Positions 8,246 to 18,079 of a stretch of DNA of 64,000 bases are shown here, piece after piece. Source of the DNA: Nitrosospira sp. Nsp14 (GTDB lineage: Bacteria > Pseudomonadota > Gammaproteobacteria > Burkholderiales > Nitrosomonadaceae). The stretch covers positions 62,001 through 126,000 of the forward strand of contig NZ_FOPV01000007.1 of assembly GCF_900113575.1 (NCBI RefSeq), in the 5' to 3' direction. The notes under the pieces are model-generated. The model was not told the DNA's origin, did no database searches, and saw nothing but the letters and a program-made list of their open reading frames with translations. Made by a program: the position numbers and the translations under genes. The first letter of the stretch is position 1. Every line of letters begins with the position of its first letter.

Positions 8246-8713
8246 TCAGTTCTGTTCTTTCCACTTCCACCGCAACAGCACGCGCAACCGTCGGAACTCC
8301 TCGCTATCGACTGCGTCGGGGAGAATGACAACGCTGTGCGCATGGAGTCTGTGCCACCATCTGGTAGTTTCCAGGGGTTTCAGTTCGAGCACGGTCAGGT
8401 AGGGCGCGACAAAGCTGCTGCCGAGCAGCGTGCATGCAATGCGCTGGCCGCGCCGTGTTTCAAGCGTGCAGGTCATGTCGTCCGCCAGCGCCAAACTTGT
8501 TATCGATCCGGGCGAGTTTCGCAATGCGTAATGCCGCAGATAGATCGCGAGGCTAAGTGCCAGCGCGGCGGTGGCCGCCAGCTTAACGACCAAGGGCAAC
8601 GTGAGCGGCCACAGCAGGGCAGTCGCCGACCCATGCGCGAGACTCAGCATCAATGCAAGACGAAAAGATGATTTGAGACGAAGGACGAGGAGAGGAGGTA
8701 TGGAATCCGTCAT
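8246..8713 (-). CDS. YgfX-like (CptA family) membrane protein
   Basis: A 155-residue protein with two closely spaced transmembrane helices (about residues 17-60), then a soluble C-terminal domain with 'WWHRLHAHSVVILPDAV' and a final 'RRLRVLLRWKW' stretch. This pattern is typical of YgfX/CptA proteins, which in E. coli are inner-membrane proteins beside SdhE and near YgfZ. Here it is divergent from ygfZ, 92 bp apart, matching that neighbourhood, while no SdhE gene is present. Some family members were described as toxins acting on cytoskeletal proteins; whether this one does so is unknown. Confidence 0.72.
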   Translation of the reverse strand: MTDSIPPLLVLRLKSSFRLALMLSLAHGSATALLWPLTLPLVVKLAATAALALSLAIYLRHYALRNSPGSITSLALADDMTCTLETRRGQRIACTLLGSSFVAPYLTVLELKPLETTRWWHRLHAHSVVILPDAVDSEEFRRLRVLLRWKWKEQN

Positions 8714-8805
8714 GGGCGCATTATCTCATTCCGGGCAATTTGCGGTTTATCCGCTCAGGTGTTGCCCTTATAATTGACACTTTCCACAAGCGAACAAGTT
8801 TTTGC

Positions 8806-9879
8806 ATGAATTCCGACTGGCAAGCCTATCTGCAGAGTCAACACGCATTGATTGAGGATGGCCGAGTCGCTCATTTCGGGAATGCGGCCGCTGAGCTTAT
8901 AAGCACCCGCACGGCGACGGCGACGGTCCTGACTGATCTTTCGCACTTCGACCTGATTCAGTTTGCGGGAGAAGATGCGCAATCGTTCCTGCAAGGACAG
9001 GTGACGTGCGACGTCAGCCGAATCGGTTCTTCCTCAGCCGGTTCTTCCTTAGCCTCGTACGGAGGCTATTGCAATCCGAAAGGCAGGTTGCTGGCGAGTT
9101 TCATGCTGTGGCACTATGATGACGGCTACCTCATGCAGCTGCCGGGTGAATTGCGCGCCGGGATACAGAAGCGCCTATCCATGTACGTGCTGCGCGCCAA
9201 AGTCAGGCTCGGCGACGCCGGCAATACGATGGTGCGCATGGGACTGGCTGGCGACGACGCCCGGGCGCTTATCCAGCGTGTTTGTGGCGAGGTCCCGCCG
9301 CTTAGCCTCGGCGTGAACCATGGCGAAAAAGGCAGCGTGATCAGCCTGCCAGGGGACCGCTTTGAGCTTATCGTGCCGCCTGAGCAGGCCCCCGCGGTCT
9401 GGCAAGACTTGAGAAGTGAGGCAGAGCCGGTAGGCGCGCCTTGTTGGGATTGGCTGAATATCAGGTTGGGTATTCCGGTCATTCTGCCAGAGACGCAGGA
9501 GCAATTCGTGCCGCAAATGGTGAATCTGGACACGATCGGCGGGGTAAGTTTCCAGAAAGGATGTTACCCTGGGCAGGAAATCGTCGCCCGGACGCAGTAC
9601 CTGGGTAAAATCAAGCGCCGCATGTATCTGGCCAATATCAATAGCAATGAAGGCGGGGAACAAATATCCGTTGCCGCGGGAGACGAGCTGTTCAGCGCCG
9701 ACATGGAAGGTCAATCCAGCGGCATGGTGGCCAACGCGTCGCCTTCGCCCGGCGGCGGATTTGATGTATTGGCGGTAATACAGATAAGCAGCGTGGAGGG
9801 CGGCCGAATCCACTGGAAGTCGACGGATGGCCCCGCGCTGGACATTATGCGCCTGCCTTATGCGATAGACCCGGGATGA
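8806..9879 (+). CDS. ygfZ: Folate-binding protein YgfZ (Fe-S cluster maintenance, GcvT-like)
   Basis: A 357-residue GcvT-like folate-binding protein that supports the assembly or repair of some Fe-S enzymes and tRNA modification. The family signature K-G-C-Y-x-G-Q-E is intact ('KGCYPGQE', C253), followed by 'VARTQYLGKIKRRMY'. The N-terminal folate-binding region contains 'FLQGQVTCDV' and 'YCNPKGRLLASF'. The ATG at 8806 gives the usual N-terminus; a longer in-frame start at 8740 has no support. It is divergent from the ygfX-like gene. Fe-S maintenance fits the nearby desulfurase theme, although that link is only positional. Confidence 0.9.
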   Translation: MNSDWQAYLQSQHALIEDGRVAHFGNAAAELISTRTATATVLTDLSHFDLIQFAGEDAQSFLQGQVTCDVSRIGSSSAGSSLASYGGYCNPKGRLLASFMLWHYDDGYLMQLPGELRAGIQKRLSMYVLRAKVRLGDAGNTMVRMGLAGDDARALIQRVCGEVPPLSLGVNHGEKGSVISLPGDRFELIVPPEQAPAVWQDLRSEAEPVGAPCWDWLNIRLGIPVILPETQEQFVPQMVNLDTIGGVSFQKGCYPGQEIVARTQYLGKIKRRMYLANINSNEGGEQISVAAGDELFSADMEGQSSGMVANASPSPGGGFDVLAVIQISSVEGGRIHWKSTDGPALDIMRLPYAIDPG

Positions 9880-10145
9880 AAACATAAGGTATTCTTGATC
9901 ACGGGCGGCAAGGGCAGGCATTACGGCCGAGCCGCTTGTCTTGTGGTTCTTGTTGTCCGTGGCTTTGCAGAGTCGCCTGAATCGGTGTTTCAGCGTGTCA
10001 TTCAGACCCGTAAGGGCGGCTCGAAAGGTTTGTTGATAAGCCGCATCGCAACGCGTTCGTTACGCTCAACCAGTATACGGCATGGCAGCATGCCAGATAA
10101 AAGGGACGATGAGAAGATTGCTATCGTGTCTTCTATCTCTGTCCA

Positions 10146-12950
10146 ATGTTCAGCAATAATAAACCGGTACTTAACAGCGAAATGTTGTCTTTCCGTTTCC
10201 GCGTGGTTTGGCTGTTGCTGCCATTCCTGTTCATGACCTCGGGGGTGTTTGCCGGCGAGGCTGACGGGCTGGAACAGCGTGACATCGTTTTTTATTATGG
10301 CAGCCGGCCGCCAGTCGAGGATCTGCGCCATTTTGATCAGATTGTGATTCAGCCGAGCCAGATTCTGCCGCATGAGAAAACGGCCTTGTTGAATCTGGAT
10401 GCCCTCGTGTTCGCTTACGTTTCGTTCGGCGAAGTGGCGCGCAATAGCGAGGATATGCCGCGTATCAAAACGAAATGGTCGATTGGCGTAAACCCCGCTT
10501 GGAACAGCCTGGTGATGGATATGACCGATCCCGCCTGGCACGAATATCTGCTGGAGCAGCATTTCGGCCGACTGTGGCAGGATGGCTACCGCGCTTTTTT
10601 TCTCGACACCGTGGACAGCTACATGATCGTGACGGGCGAAGGAAAAACGCGCCAGCAACAGGAGACAGGATTGGTCGCGCTGCTCGCCGAAGTAAAGCGC
10701 CGCTTTCCCGGTTGCAAGCTTATTCTCAATCGGGGGTTCGAAGTATTGGACCGCGCCAGTCAATATGCTGACGGAATGGTTGCGGAATCACTCTTTCACG
10801 GCTTCGATCCGGTTTCAGGCAAGCATGCGCCCACGAAGGAAGAAAACCGGGCGTGGCTCCTAAACCAGCTGAACCGCGCGCAAAATGAATTCAAGGTGCC
10901 CATTACCGTGCTTGATTACGTCGAGCCGGGCAACTGGGCGGAGGCGGAAAAAACCGCTCAGCAAATCGTCAAGCTCGGATTCATGCCTTGGGTTGCCAAC
11001 GGCGACCTGACCTGGCTGGGGCAGGGCCGCTTGCGTCTGGCGCCGCGCAAGCTGCTCGCGATCGTAAACGGCACGCCTGCCCAGCAAATGGACCAGGAAT
11101 TGTTCAGGCACGCCGCCATGCCGCTGGAACATCTTGGCCTGGCGCTAGACTATTGGTATATCGACCAACTCCCTCTGCCCATCGAGCCGCTCGTCGGCCG
11201 CTATGCTGGCGTGATTGCCTGGCTGAATGGCGACACCCGGGAGGCTGCCGGGCGCTACGAGAGCGTGTGCGCGCGTTTGAAAACCGAGGTCGACGCAGGT
11301 TTGCCGGTGGTATTCATGGGTCATCTGCCGTCTGGCGTCGCATGCCGGGATCTGATCGATTATCAAGGTGACCTGGAACCGGCGACCGGGGCACTTGAAC
11401 TGGGCCCGGCCAATGACCGGCTGGGCCGCCCGAACGACGCGCCGGTGATCGGCAGCGGTACGCCGAATGTACGAGTGCGCGACCGCAACAACGCCTGGCT
11501 GACCTTAAGCGAGGGGGACAAGCTTTTTCATCCGATCGCGGTCAGCGCGTGGGGAGGCTACGCCTTGCACCCTCATATTATCAGCGAGAGCGCATCTGGC
11601 CGCCGCGACTGGCTGCTGGATCCCTTTTCCTTTTTTCAGGCCGCATTGCGCCTGCCGGTGCAGCCGGTGTTCGACATGACGACCGAAAACGGACGCCGAT
11701 TGGGCATTATCGAGGTCAGGGGCGACCGCTTGTTTGCCAAAGACGAGCAAGGCGTCGAGGCGATAGACCGGCTTGGGGAGTGGATCGAAAAAAATGGCGC
11801 GCCGGTGACGCTGGGGGTGATCGAAGCGGAAGCGAGCGATGACGACCGTCGCGAAAGAATACGCCGGTTCGCGGCGATGCCACAGGTTCGGCTGGCAAGC
11901 CACACCTACAGCCATCCCTTTTATTGGGGCGTGTTCGAGGGCAAGAAGGATGCCGACCAGCAGCCTTATCGGTACAGCGTCTTCATGGACAATTACGCCG
12001 CGGACATCACCCGCGAGACCGCCGGCACGGTCGCGTTTCTGGAGTCGGTTGCGCCTCAGTCGTCGCCGTTGCTGATCTGGTCCGGCGATGGCAAACCCGG
12101 TCCGGCGGTGCTCGCGGCGGCGCAGAAGGCTGGCTTGGCCCACTACGGCGGGGGCGGGTTACACTGGCAGAGTGGTCCGATGTCGTTCGCTGATCTGTCG
12201 CCCGCACTGCGCCCCACCGAGTGGGGGCTTCAGGTGTTGACCCCCTTGATCGGGGAGCCCTTGTTCGCTCAGTTGTGGTACGGCGAAGCGCTGAATTTCG
12301 GCAAGGTCAGCGACTGGAACGGTCAGCTTGATCTTTCGCGCCGGCTGAGGGTCTCGTCCATATCGATTCATGCCGATGCGTTTTTGCATGGGCGCGGGGC
12401 GGAACTGCTGGATCAAGTGGTGAAGCAGCAAGGCGAGGAAAATTTGCTTGGGATCTGGGTCCACGAATATGTCCAGCGTGTGCGGGCGTTCCAAACGGCG
12501 AGCATCGCGCGCGACCTCGACGGGAACTGGCTGCTTTTTGGCGACGCACTCAGGACCGTGCGCTTTCCTGTCTCCGAAAAGGCGCCTGCAATATCCGGCG
12601 ACGTAATCGGCTATTTCGACCTGCACGCCAGCCGCTATATTTTCCTGGCGCGGAATCACGCCGTTCTCAAATCCGCCGCGGCTACATCCGGCGACGATGG
12701 AGGGAAGGATGGCAAAGCCCCGGTTTTACGGCTGGCAGGAGCAAGCGCCCCGTTGAAATCCTGGCATCTCAACTCGGACGGATCAGCCACGCTGCTGTTC
12801 GAGCCGCGCGGGGTTTTAACGGTTGAAGTACCCGCCTCGTGCCGGCTCAGCCTGGACGGACGGGCGCTGACCAACCAATCGAAGGGTTCGCATGCCGTCT
12901 TTACCGTACCCGAGAAGGGTGCCTCGGGGGAATTCCGGCTTGAATGCTGA
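10146..12950 (+). CDS. pelA: PelA, Pel polysaccharide hydrolase/deacetylase
   Basis: A 934-residue periplasmic protein that trims and deacetylates Pel exopolysaccharide. A signal peptide starts at residue 1 or 13 (ATG at 10146 or 10182) and ends near residue 36. The glycoside-hydrolase domain covers about 45-290 ('IVFYYGSRPPVEDLRHFD', 'RAFFLDTVDSYMI'), a Rossmann-like region follows, and the polysaccharide-deacetylase domain covers about 515-800. The metal-binding HxxxH is present ('SHTYSH', H586 and H590). The motif that normally reads D-G-D reads R-G-D at 525-527, so the usual catalytic-base aspartate seems replaced while the metal-binding aspartate remains. It is the first gene of the pel operon and overlaps the proposed pelB start. 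Confidence 0.92.
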   Translation: MFSNNKPVLNSEMLSFRFRVVWLLLPFLFMTSGVFAGEADGLEQRDIVFYYGSRPPVEDLRHFDQIVIQPSQILPHEKTALLNLDALVFAYVSFGEVARNSEDMPRIKTKWSIGVNPAWNSLVMDMTDPAWHEYLLEQHFGRLWQDGYRAFFLDTVDSYMIVTGEGKTRQQQETGLVALLAEVKRRFPGCKLILNRGFEVLDRASQYADGMVAESLFHGFDPVSGKHAPTKEENRAWLLNQLNRAQNEFKVPITVLDYVEPGNWAEAEKTAQQIVKLGFMPWVANGDLTWLGQGRLRLAPRKLLAIVNGTPAQQMDQELFRHAAMPLEHLGLALDYWYIDQLPLPIEPLVGRYAGVIAWLNGDTREAAGRYESVCARLKTEVDAGLPVVFMGHLPSGVACRDLIDYQGDLEPATGALELGPANDRLGRPNDAPVIGSGTPNVRVRDRNNAWLTLSEGDKLFHPIAVSAWGGYALHPHIISESASGRRDWLLDPFSFFQAALRLPVQPVFDMTTENGRRLGIIEVRGDRLFAKDEQGVEAIDRLGEWIEKNGAPVTLGVIEAEASDDDRRERIRRFAAMPQVRLASHTYSHPFYWGVFEGKKDADQQPYRYSVFMDNYAADITRETAGTVAFLESVAPQSSPLLIWSGDGKPGPAVLAAAQKAGLAHYGGGGLHWQSGPMSFADLSPALRPTEWGLQVLTPLIGEPLFAQLWYGEALNFGKVSDWNGQLDLSRRLRVSSISIHADAFLHGRGAELLDQVVKQQGEENLLGIWVHEYVQRVRAFQTASIARDLDGNWLLFGDALRTVRFPVSEKAPAISGDVIGYFDLHASRYIFLARNHAVLKSAAATSGDDGGKDGKAPVLRLAGASAPLKSWHLNSDGSATLLFEPRGVLTVEVPASCRLSLDGRALTNQSKGSHAVFTVPEKGASGEFRLEC

Positions 12951-15666
12951 GACACGGCGCGAATCCCTACTCAACGCCCCCGCGCTAATGTTCATGAGCG
13001 CGGTGGTTCTGATCGCGTTCTGGGTATTGTTTCCCCGCCAGCCGGCCTTCAGGGATCCGGCCAACCTGTCGGCAAAGGATGCGTTGTCGGTGGCCTATCT
13101 TCGGGTGCTGGTCCAGTCGGATCCGCATAACGTTCCGTTGCGCCTGTCATTCGTGCAACTGTTGACGGAAGCGGGCATGACTGATGAAGCCGTTTCAGCG
13201 ATAGGGCCGCTGCAGCGCGCTTCAGAATCCGAATCGGCACTGGTCTACGAAATTCGGCTGGCGGACCTGAAGCTGTCCCTGCAGCGGCTTTACCAGCATC
13301 CCGGCGGGGAGATGGAAGAAGCGGTGCGAACGCATATCGCCGGGCTTATACCGTCATTGATGCGCTTGGCGCGCAATGACCGCGAATTAAATCAGGTCGT
13401 GGCGCTGGCGGAGCAGTTCGGCGAGCCGTCGGTACTGGCGGGAACCTTTGAGCGATTGATCACCCTGCGGGATGAAAGCAATGAAAAGAAATCGCGCTGG
13501 CTGGTTTCCGCTGCCAACCAGCGCATGGCTGCGGCGCAGCCTCGTCTGGCTGCCCGGAATCTGTGCCAGGCATTCCTGCTTGAACCGGCACGCGACGCAA
13601 AAAGGCAAATAGCGAAATCGTGTTTGCGTGCCTACCTCCAAGCCGGCATCGACCGTGAAGCGCTCAAGGCTGCGGTGCAAGTGCAGCAGACAGTTGATGG
13701 AGATGCCGAGCTCTCGTTGCTGGCCGCGAATATTGCCGAACCGCTGGAAGATCGCGAGCATGCGCTCGCCTGGCTGGAGGAATCGAGCCGGTCGTCGCCC
13801 GACAACCTGATGCTGATCGAGCGGATCATGCGCTTGCAGGTATCGATGGGGCGCGTGAGCGAAAGCGTCGCGCGCGCCGCGCAGCTGCGGCCAGCCCTGG
13901 TACCGGGCAGCGATCGTCATCGGCTGATCGCCCGCATTTATGACTGGAATGCCCAGCCCGACGAGGCCCTGCCCTTATGGCTGTCGTTTGCGCGCCAGCG
14001 CGCGGACGAAGAGGCGGAAACACGAGCCTTTGCGCTTGCCCAGTCGAAGCCCGACCATGCGGCGCTGCTGGAGTTGCTTGAAACGGTCATGCTGCGCCGC
14101 ACGCTGACCGGGGCCGAAGCCGATGCTTATGTCAAGGCCGGCCTGAGTGTCGGGCAACCTTCGCACGTGGAAGCACAATTGCGTAATCATGCCGAACGCT
14201 TCAACAATCCGCCCGCAACCGTAAAGGCGCTGGCCGATGTTTTGGTTCTCAAAGGCGAGCCGCAGGCCGCGCTGACGTTGCGGCAGGGCCAGCCCGACGG
14301 GGAGAACGGGCAGCAGAGACTGGCGCTGGCGCGGTTATTCGAGGAAGCCGGAAACGTCCAAAGGAGTTTCGACCTGTTGTTGTGGGATTACGATGCGCCC
14401 GATCCGTCGTACGCTGAAGAATATTGGCTTTTTCTGGCAAAGGTTGCTACGCGGCTCGGTAAGGATGCTTACGCAAGCAAGGCCTACGAGAGGATTCTAG
14501 GCTTCCGTCCCGACGACGTTGAAATACTTGAGCATCTGCAGCGTCTGGCGGCGCGACATCGCGATGATAAAAAAAGCGAACAGTTCGCGCGCTACGGATG
14601 GGATCGGCTAAAGCGCGTCGAAGATCTGCAGCGGCTCATGCGCTTCTCCTGGAAGCGGGAAAAATGGCGGGAGCTTGACCAGTGGCTTGCGCTTGCCGAC
14701 GAGATGCGCTCGTCCAGGCCCGACGCGATGGCGCAGGCGCCCGATTACTGGTACTTTCGCGCCATGCGCAAGATGGCAGCGGGCGAGCGGGATGCGGCCC
14801 GCGAGTCATTGCAGGAAATTTTGCGCTTGCGGGGTCCCGACCCTGAAGTGACCGAGACCATGATCTGGTTGCTGTTGTCGGACAAGCAGATCGATCATCT
14901 TTTGCTCGACTCGGTGGTTCAACCATACCGCGCACAAGCGGCAAGTGCGGCGGCGGTAAGTCCGCCGCTGGTGGAAGCCCTGGCGGCGGCCGAACAAACG
15001 CTGGGCAGGCCCGTTCAGGCGGCGGCCTGGTACCTGCGGTCTCTTGCTACGCGGCCTACGGATTTTCTATGGACGTTGACGCTCGCCGACAATATGGAAT
15101 GGGCTGGCTGCCCCGCCCACGCCAATCATGCTCGCTATGCGGTGTTGCAAATGCTGGCCTCGGGGCAGTCTACGCAGAAGGATGTGCAATATCCCAAACG
15201 GCTGGCCGAGCTGGTTGCCGGATTGAGGGAGGCGCAGCCCCGACGCCCGACGGGGGATGATGAAAAACTGCAACAGCAGATGCAGTCGGTGCGAAAACAC
15301 TGGAGTTTAAGCGGCGAGCTTGACAACGCGCGCTTTTATGCCCTCCAGCGCCAGCGCGAGCGTCTGGCATCCCCCCCCTGGCTGCGCTTTGGTGACGCGG
15401 TGAAGAATGGCGAGAGCGAGTTGATTTCCGCGCAACTGGCGATGGTTTCGGGCTACCTGCAGGGGCCGCAGGACAAACCCGCGCCTGCCGAATTGTTGCC
15501 CATGTCCATCGAGGATGTTGACCGCGCGAATCAATGGCTTGGGGGAAAAGCGCCGCCCAGTTCAAACTCGCTCGATGGCGAACTCGATATTTGCCGTCAA
15601 ACGCTCGCGAAAATCCGTGAATCGCAGAGTAAATCGATCCCGGGCAAGGAGCCGGGGAAGTTATGA
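12940..15666 (+). CDS. pelB: PelB-like TPR protein lacking the outer-membrane barrel
   Basis: A protein of about 908 residues: one N-terminal membrane segment ('LMFMSAVVLIAFWVLFP') and then a long array of TPR-like helical repeats to the end. PelB of Pseudomonas has this TPR region, which binds PelA, plus a C-terminal 16-strand beta-barrel that exports Pel, for nearly 1200 residues in total. Here the protein stops after the helical part and the stop overlaps the pelD start as ATGA, so the ending is a clean gene boundary and not a frameshift. The TTG at 12940, preceded by GGGGGA, is the preferred start; the ATG at 12988 is the alternative. It overlaps the end of pelA by 11 bp. Confidence 0.85.
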   Translation: MNAETRRESLLNAPALMFMSAVVLIAFWVLFPRQPAFRDPANLSAKDALSVAYLRVLVQSDPHNVPLRLSFVQLLTEAGMTDEAVSAIGPLQRASESESALVYEIRLADLKLSLQRLYQHPGGEMEEAVRTHIAGLIPSLMRLARNDRELNQVVALAEQFGEPSVLAGTFERLITLRDESNEKKSRWLVSAANQRMAAAQPRLAARNLCQAFLLEPARDAKRQIAKSCLRAYLQAGIDREALKAAVQVQQTVDGDAELSLLAANIAEPLEDREHALAWLEESSRSSPDNLMLIERIMRLQVSMGRVSESVARAAQLRPALVPGSDRHRLIARIYDWNAQPDEALPLWLSFARQRADEEAETRAFALAQSKPDHAALLELLETVMLRRTLTGAEADAYVKAGLSVGQPSHVEAQLRNHAERFNNPPATVKALADVLVLKGEPQAALTLRQGQPDGENGQQRLALARLFEEAGNVQRSFDLLLWDYDAPDPSYAEEYWLFLAKVATRLGKDAYASKAYERILGFRPDDVEILEHLQRLAARHRDDKKSEQFARYGWDRLKRVEDLQRLMRFSWKREKWRELDQWLALADEMRSSRPDAMAQAPDYWYFRAMRKMAAGERDAARESLQEILRLRGPDPEVTETMIWLLLSDKQIDHLLLDSVVQPYRAQAASAAAVSPPLVEALAAAEQTLGRPVQAAAWYLRSLATRPTDFLWTLTLADNMEWAGCPAHANHARYAVLQMLASGQSTQKDVQYPKRLAELVAGLREAQPRRPTGDDEKLQQQMQSVRKHWSLSGELDNARFYALQRQRERLASPPWLRFGDAVKNGESELISAQLAMVSGYLQGPQDKPAPAELLPMSIEDVDRANQWLGGKAPPSSNSLDGELDICRQTLAKIRESQSKSIPGKEPGKL

Positions 15667-16955
15667 AAAAACCATGGCTGGAAGGCATCGAGGTCATCGA
15701 TGTCAATCAGGCCGTGCCTCCCTGGGGAGGATGGTTCGAAACACTGGCGCTGACCGCGGTTGTGATGGCAGCGTCGTTTTTTACCGAGCAACAGGACCCT
15801 TTCAGGCTGGAGGGCGGATTTCCCTGGCCAGTACTCGCCCCCTTGCTGGCCGGGCTGCGCTACGGGTTCGTGTACGCGTTTGTCAGCGCGCTGCTTATAT
15901 TGGCGATGCTGGGTGTGGCGATCAACCAGCAGTGGCAGGCAGCGTCCGGATTTCCACTGGCGTGGGCGATCGGCGTGTTGGTGGTGGGAATGGTTGCGGG
16001 GGAGTTCCGCGATACTTGGGGGCGGCGTCTGCACCGGCTGGAGGGTGCGTATCAGTATCGCGCCGAACGACTTGAGGAATTCACGCGCAGTTATCAGCTG
16101 CTGCGCCTGTCGCATGACCGCCTTGAGCAGACCGTCGCCAACAGCGGCTTCTCGTTGCGCGAGGGCATCATGCGTTTGCAGTCCGGGCTGGAAACGATCG
16201 ATGGGTTGACTCAGGCCTCCTTTGCGCGGCTGCTCGAATTCGTCGCGGAGTACGCTGCGCTGACGCAGGCTTGCATCGCCGGGCTCAGTGGCGACCGGGT
16301 CGATCCCGGCAGGGTACTGGCAACTGTAGGCGAGCGTTTCCCCATCGATGAAAGCGATCCAGTGGTGAGAGCCGCGCTTGAGAGCGGTGAGCTGGCGGTC
16401 GTGAACCTTGTGAACGAGCGCGCCACAGATCAAAACACGTTGTTGGTCGCACTTCCCCTGGCCGACTCGACGGGAGACGTCCACGCGATATTGCTGGTGA
16501 GGTCGATGCCGTTTTTCGCATTTCATGAAGACAACCTGAAGCTTATCGAGGTGCTCGCCGCGCATGGCGTGGATCATCTCCGTTTCGGCACCGCCACTTC
16601 CTCCACCGCGCGGTTTATTGCCGCGTTCGAGCGTGTACGCCAGGATCACGCCCGGTTCGGGCTCGACGCCACGCTCTTGAGGTTAACAGCGGCGACGGGC
16701 GACACGGCCGGCTTTGCGCGACTGCATGGAAAACTGCGCTCCGCGGTCCGCGGCATCGATCTGATATACATGGGGCGCAATCAGAACGGTGATAAAGGCG
16801 AGCTGGTGATCTGGATTCTGCTGCCCCTGACCGATATCGCGGGCGCGAGAGCATGGATGCAGCGGGAGGAAGGTGTTCTTGCCACGGCCACAAGCGAGTT
16901 GCTTGCCATCGGCGACGTCGATCCGCAGGCCATCCGGCGTCTGGAGCCGCGCTAA
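15663..16955 (+). CDS. pelD: PelD, inner-membrane c-di-GMP receptor
   Basis: A 430-residue protein with four transmembrane helices (about residues 20-115), a short coiled coil, a GAF domain (about 155-315) and a degenerate GGDEF domain at the C-terminus. It binds c-di-GMP and switches on Pel synthesis. The GGDEF signature is absent, as usual for PelD, but the RxxD binding motif is intact as R-G-I-D at residues 363-366 in 'SAVRGIDLIY'. The gene overlaps pelB by 4 bp and pelE by 1 bp (TAATG), so it is translationally coupled on both sides. In other Gram-negative pel operons pelC sits between pelB and pelD; here there is no room for it. Confidence 0.93.
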   Translation: MKKPWLEGIEVIDVNQAVPPWGGWFETLALTAVVMAASFFTEQQDPFRLEGGFPWPVLAPLLAGLRYGFVYAFVSALLILAMLGVAINQQWQAASGFPLAWAIGVLVVGMVAGEFRDTWGRRLHRLEGAYQYRAERLEEFTRSYQLLRLSHDRLEQTVANSGFSLREGIMRLQSGLETIDGLTQASFARLLEFVAEYAALTQACIAGLSGDRVDPGRVLATVGERFPIDESDPVVRAALESGELAVVNLVNERATDQNTLLVALPLADSTGDVHAILLVRSMPFFAFHEDNLKLIEVLAAHGVDHLRFGTATSSTARFIAAFERVRQDHARFGLDATLLRLTAATGDTAGFARLHGKLRSAVRGIDLIYMGRNQNGDKGELVIWILLPLTDIAGARAWMQREEGVLATATSELLAIGDVDPQAIRRLEPR

Positions 16956-18079
16956 TGTATCGCCGGCCGGTATTGGTGGGATTGACTGCCGAGGCACTTG
17001 CCGGGGGGTTGCTTTGGTTGAGCGCGGGTGATGTATCGGTGCCAGGAGCAGCGGCTGGGGACGCTGGTTGGGCAATAGCGGCGGCGATAGCGTTTCATTC
17101 GATTTCATCCTATTTCCTAGCATGGGGCTTCTGGCAACTGCTGCCCCGCCGCTACAAACTGCCGGCGCGGAGGACCCTCAGTTTTCTTTTCGTGCTGCTA
17201 TGGATTTTACCGGTAGCAGGCGCGCTGGGCGTGCTATGGAGTATTGTCAGTGCGTTGAAACAGCCTCGCGGCCGTGCTTTCCAAGGCGCGCGGATTGTTC
17301 GGCTGCCGGAGCTGCCGTTTGCACCGCCGGTCATCTATGAAGCGCCGCCCTACAGCCAGGGCGCCCTGCGTCAAATCGTGCACTTCGCCACGCGTCCATT
17401 GAAGCGCCTGAAGGCCGTGATGGCAACACGGCACATGGCGCCGCGCGATGCGATGGCAGTTTGGTCGAAGGCAACACGCGACCCCGTCGATGACGTACGC
17501 TTGCTGGCCTATGCCATGCTGGACAATAGCGAGAAAAAACTGGCCGACCGTATCCTTGCCCTGACTGAAGCGCTGCCGGAGACGCCGGCGGGGCGGCGTA
17601 ATGACAGCCACAAGACCATTGCCGCACTCTGCTGGGAGCTGGTTTATCACCGGCTGGTGCAAGGGGCGGTCCGGCAACACTGGCTCGAAACCGCGCGGCG
17701 CCATATCGAGGTTGTGCTCATGCCGGCGGCTCATGCATCCGGAAACGGGTCGGCTACCTTTGCGCGTGTCGCCACGCCAAGGGCCGCCGAGAGTCGGGAT
17801 GCTCCCATAACGCCAGCAGTCTCCGAAGCTGCGGATGCGGACAGCTGGATGCTGTACGGACGCATTTTGCTGGAAGGGGATGATATTGCCCAGGCGGAGC
17901 AGGCGTTTGCGCACGCACGGCACGCCGGAATGGGCGAACAGAAAATTGCGCCCTGGCTGGCCGAAATCGCTTTTCGCGAACGCAAATTCGAGGCAGTACG
18001 ACGTTATTTATCGGTGGGAGCGCGTTCCGGCGAGAAGGGGCGCGATCTTGCCCTCGTAACAGCATGGTGGAACAAATGA
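16955..18079 (+). CDS. pelE: PelE, membrane-anchored TPR protein
   Basis: A 374-residue protein with two N-terminal transmembrane helices (about residues 28-55 and 68-92), then a cytoplasmic helical-repeat region. PelE links PelD and the glycosyltransferase PelF at the inner membrane. The ATG at 16955 overlaps the pelD stop; a longer frame upstream runs inside pelD and is not the start. The middle holds an Ala/Pro-rich linker near residues 270-285. It overlaps pelF by 16 bp. Confidence 0.87.
   Translation: MYRRPVLVGLTAEALAGGLLWLSAGDVSVPGAAAGDAGWAIAAAIAFHSISSYFLAWGFWQLLPRRYKLPARRTLSFLFVLLWILPVAGALGVLWSIVSALKQPRGRAFQGARIVRLPELPFAPPVIYEAPPYSQGALRQIVHFATRPLKRLKAVMATRHMAPRDAMAVWSKATRDPVDDVRLLAYAMLDNSEKKLADRILALTEALPETPAGRRNDSHKTIAALCWELVYHRLVQGAVRQHWLETARRHIEVVLMPAAHASGNGSATFARVATPRAAESRDAPITPAVSEAADADSWMLYGRILLEGDDIAQAEQAFAHARHAGMGEQKIAPWLAEIAFRERKFEAVRRYLSVGARSGEKGRDLALVTAWWNK

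Noticed and set aside
9175-9921. 248-codon minus-strand frame opposite ygfZ
   Set aside because: Fully antisense to a conserved gene with an intact signature; no domain recognised.
15597-16649. 350-codon minus-strand frame opposite pelD
   Set aside because: Antisense to pelD, which has all family features; composition is an artefact of GC-rich third positions.
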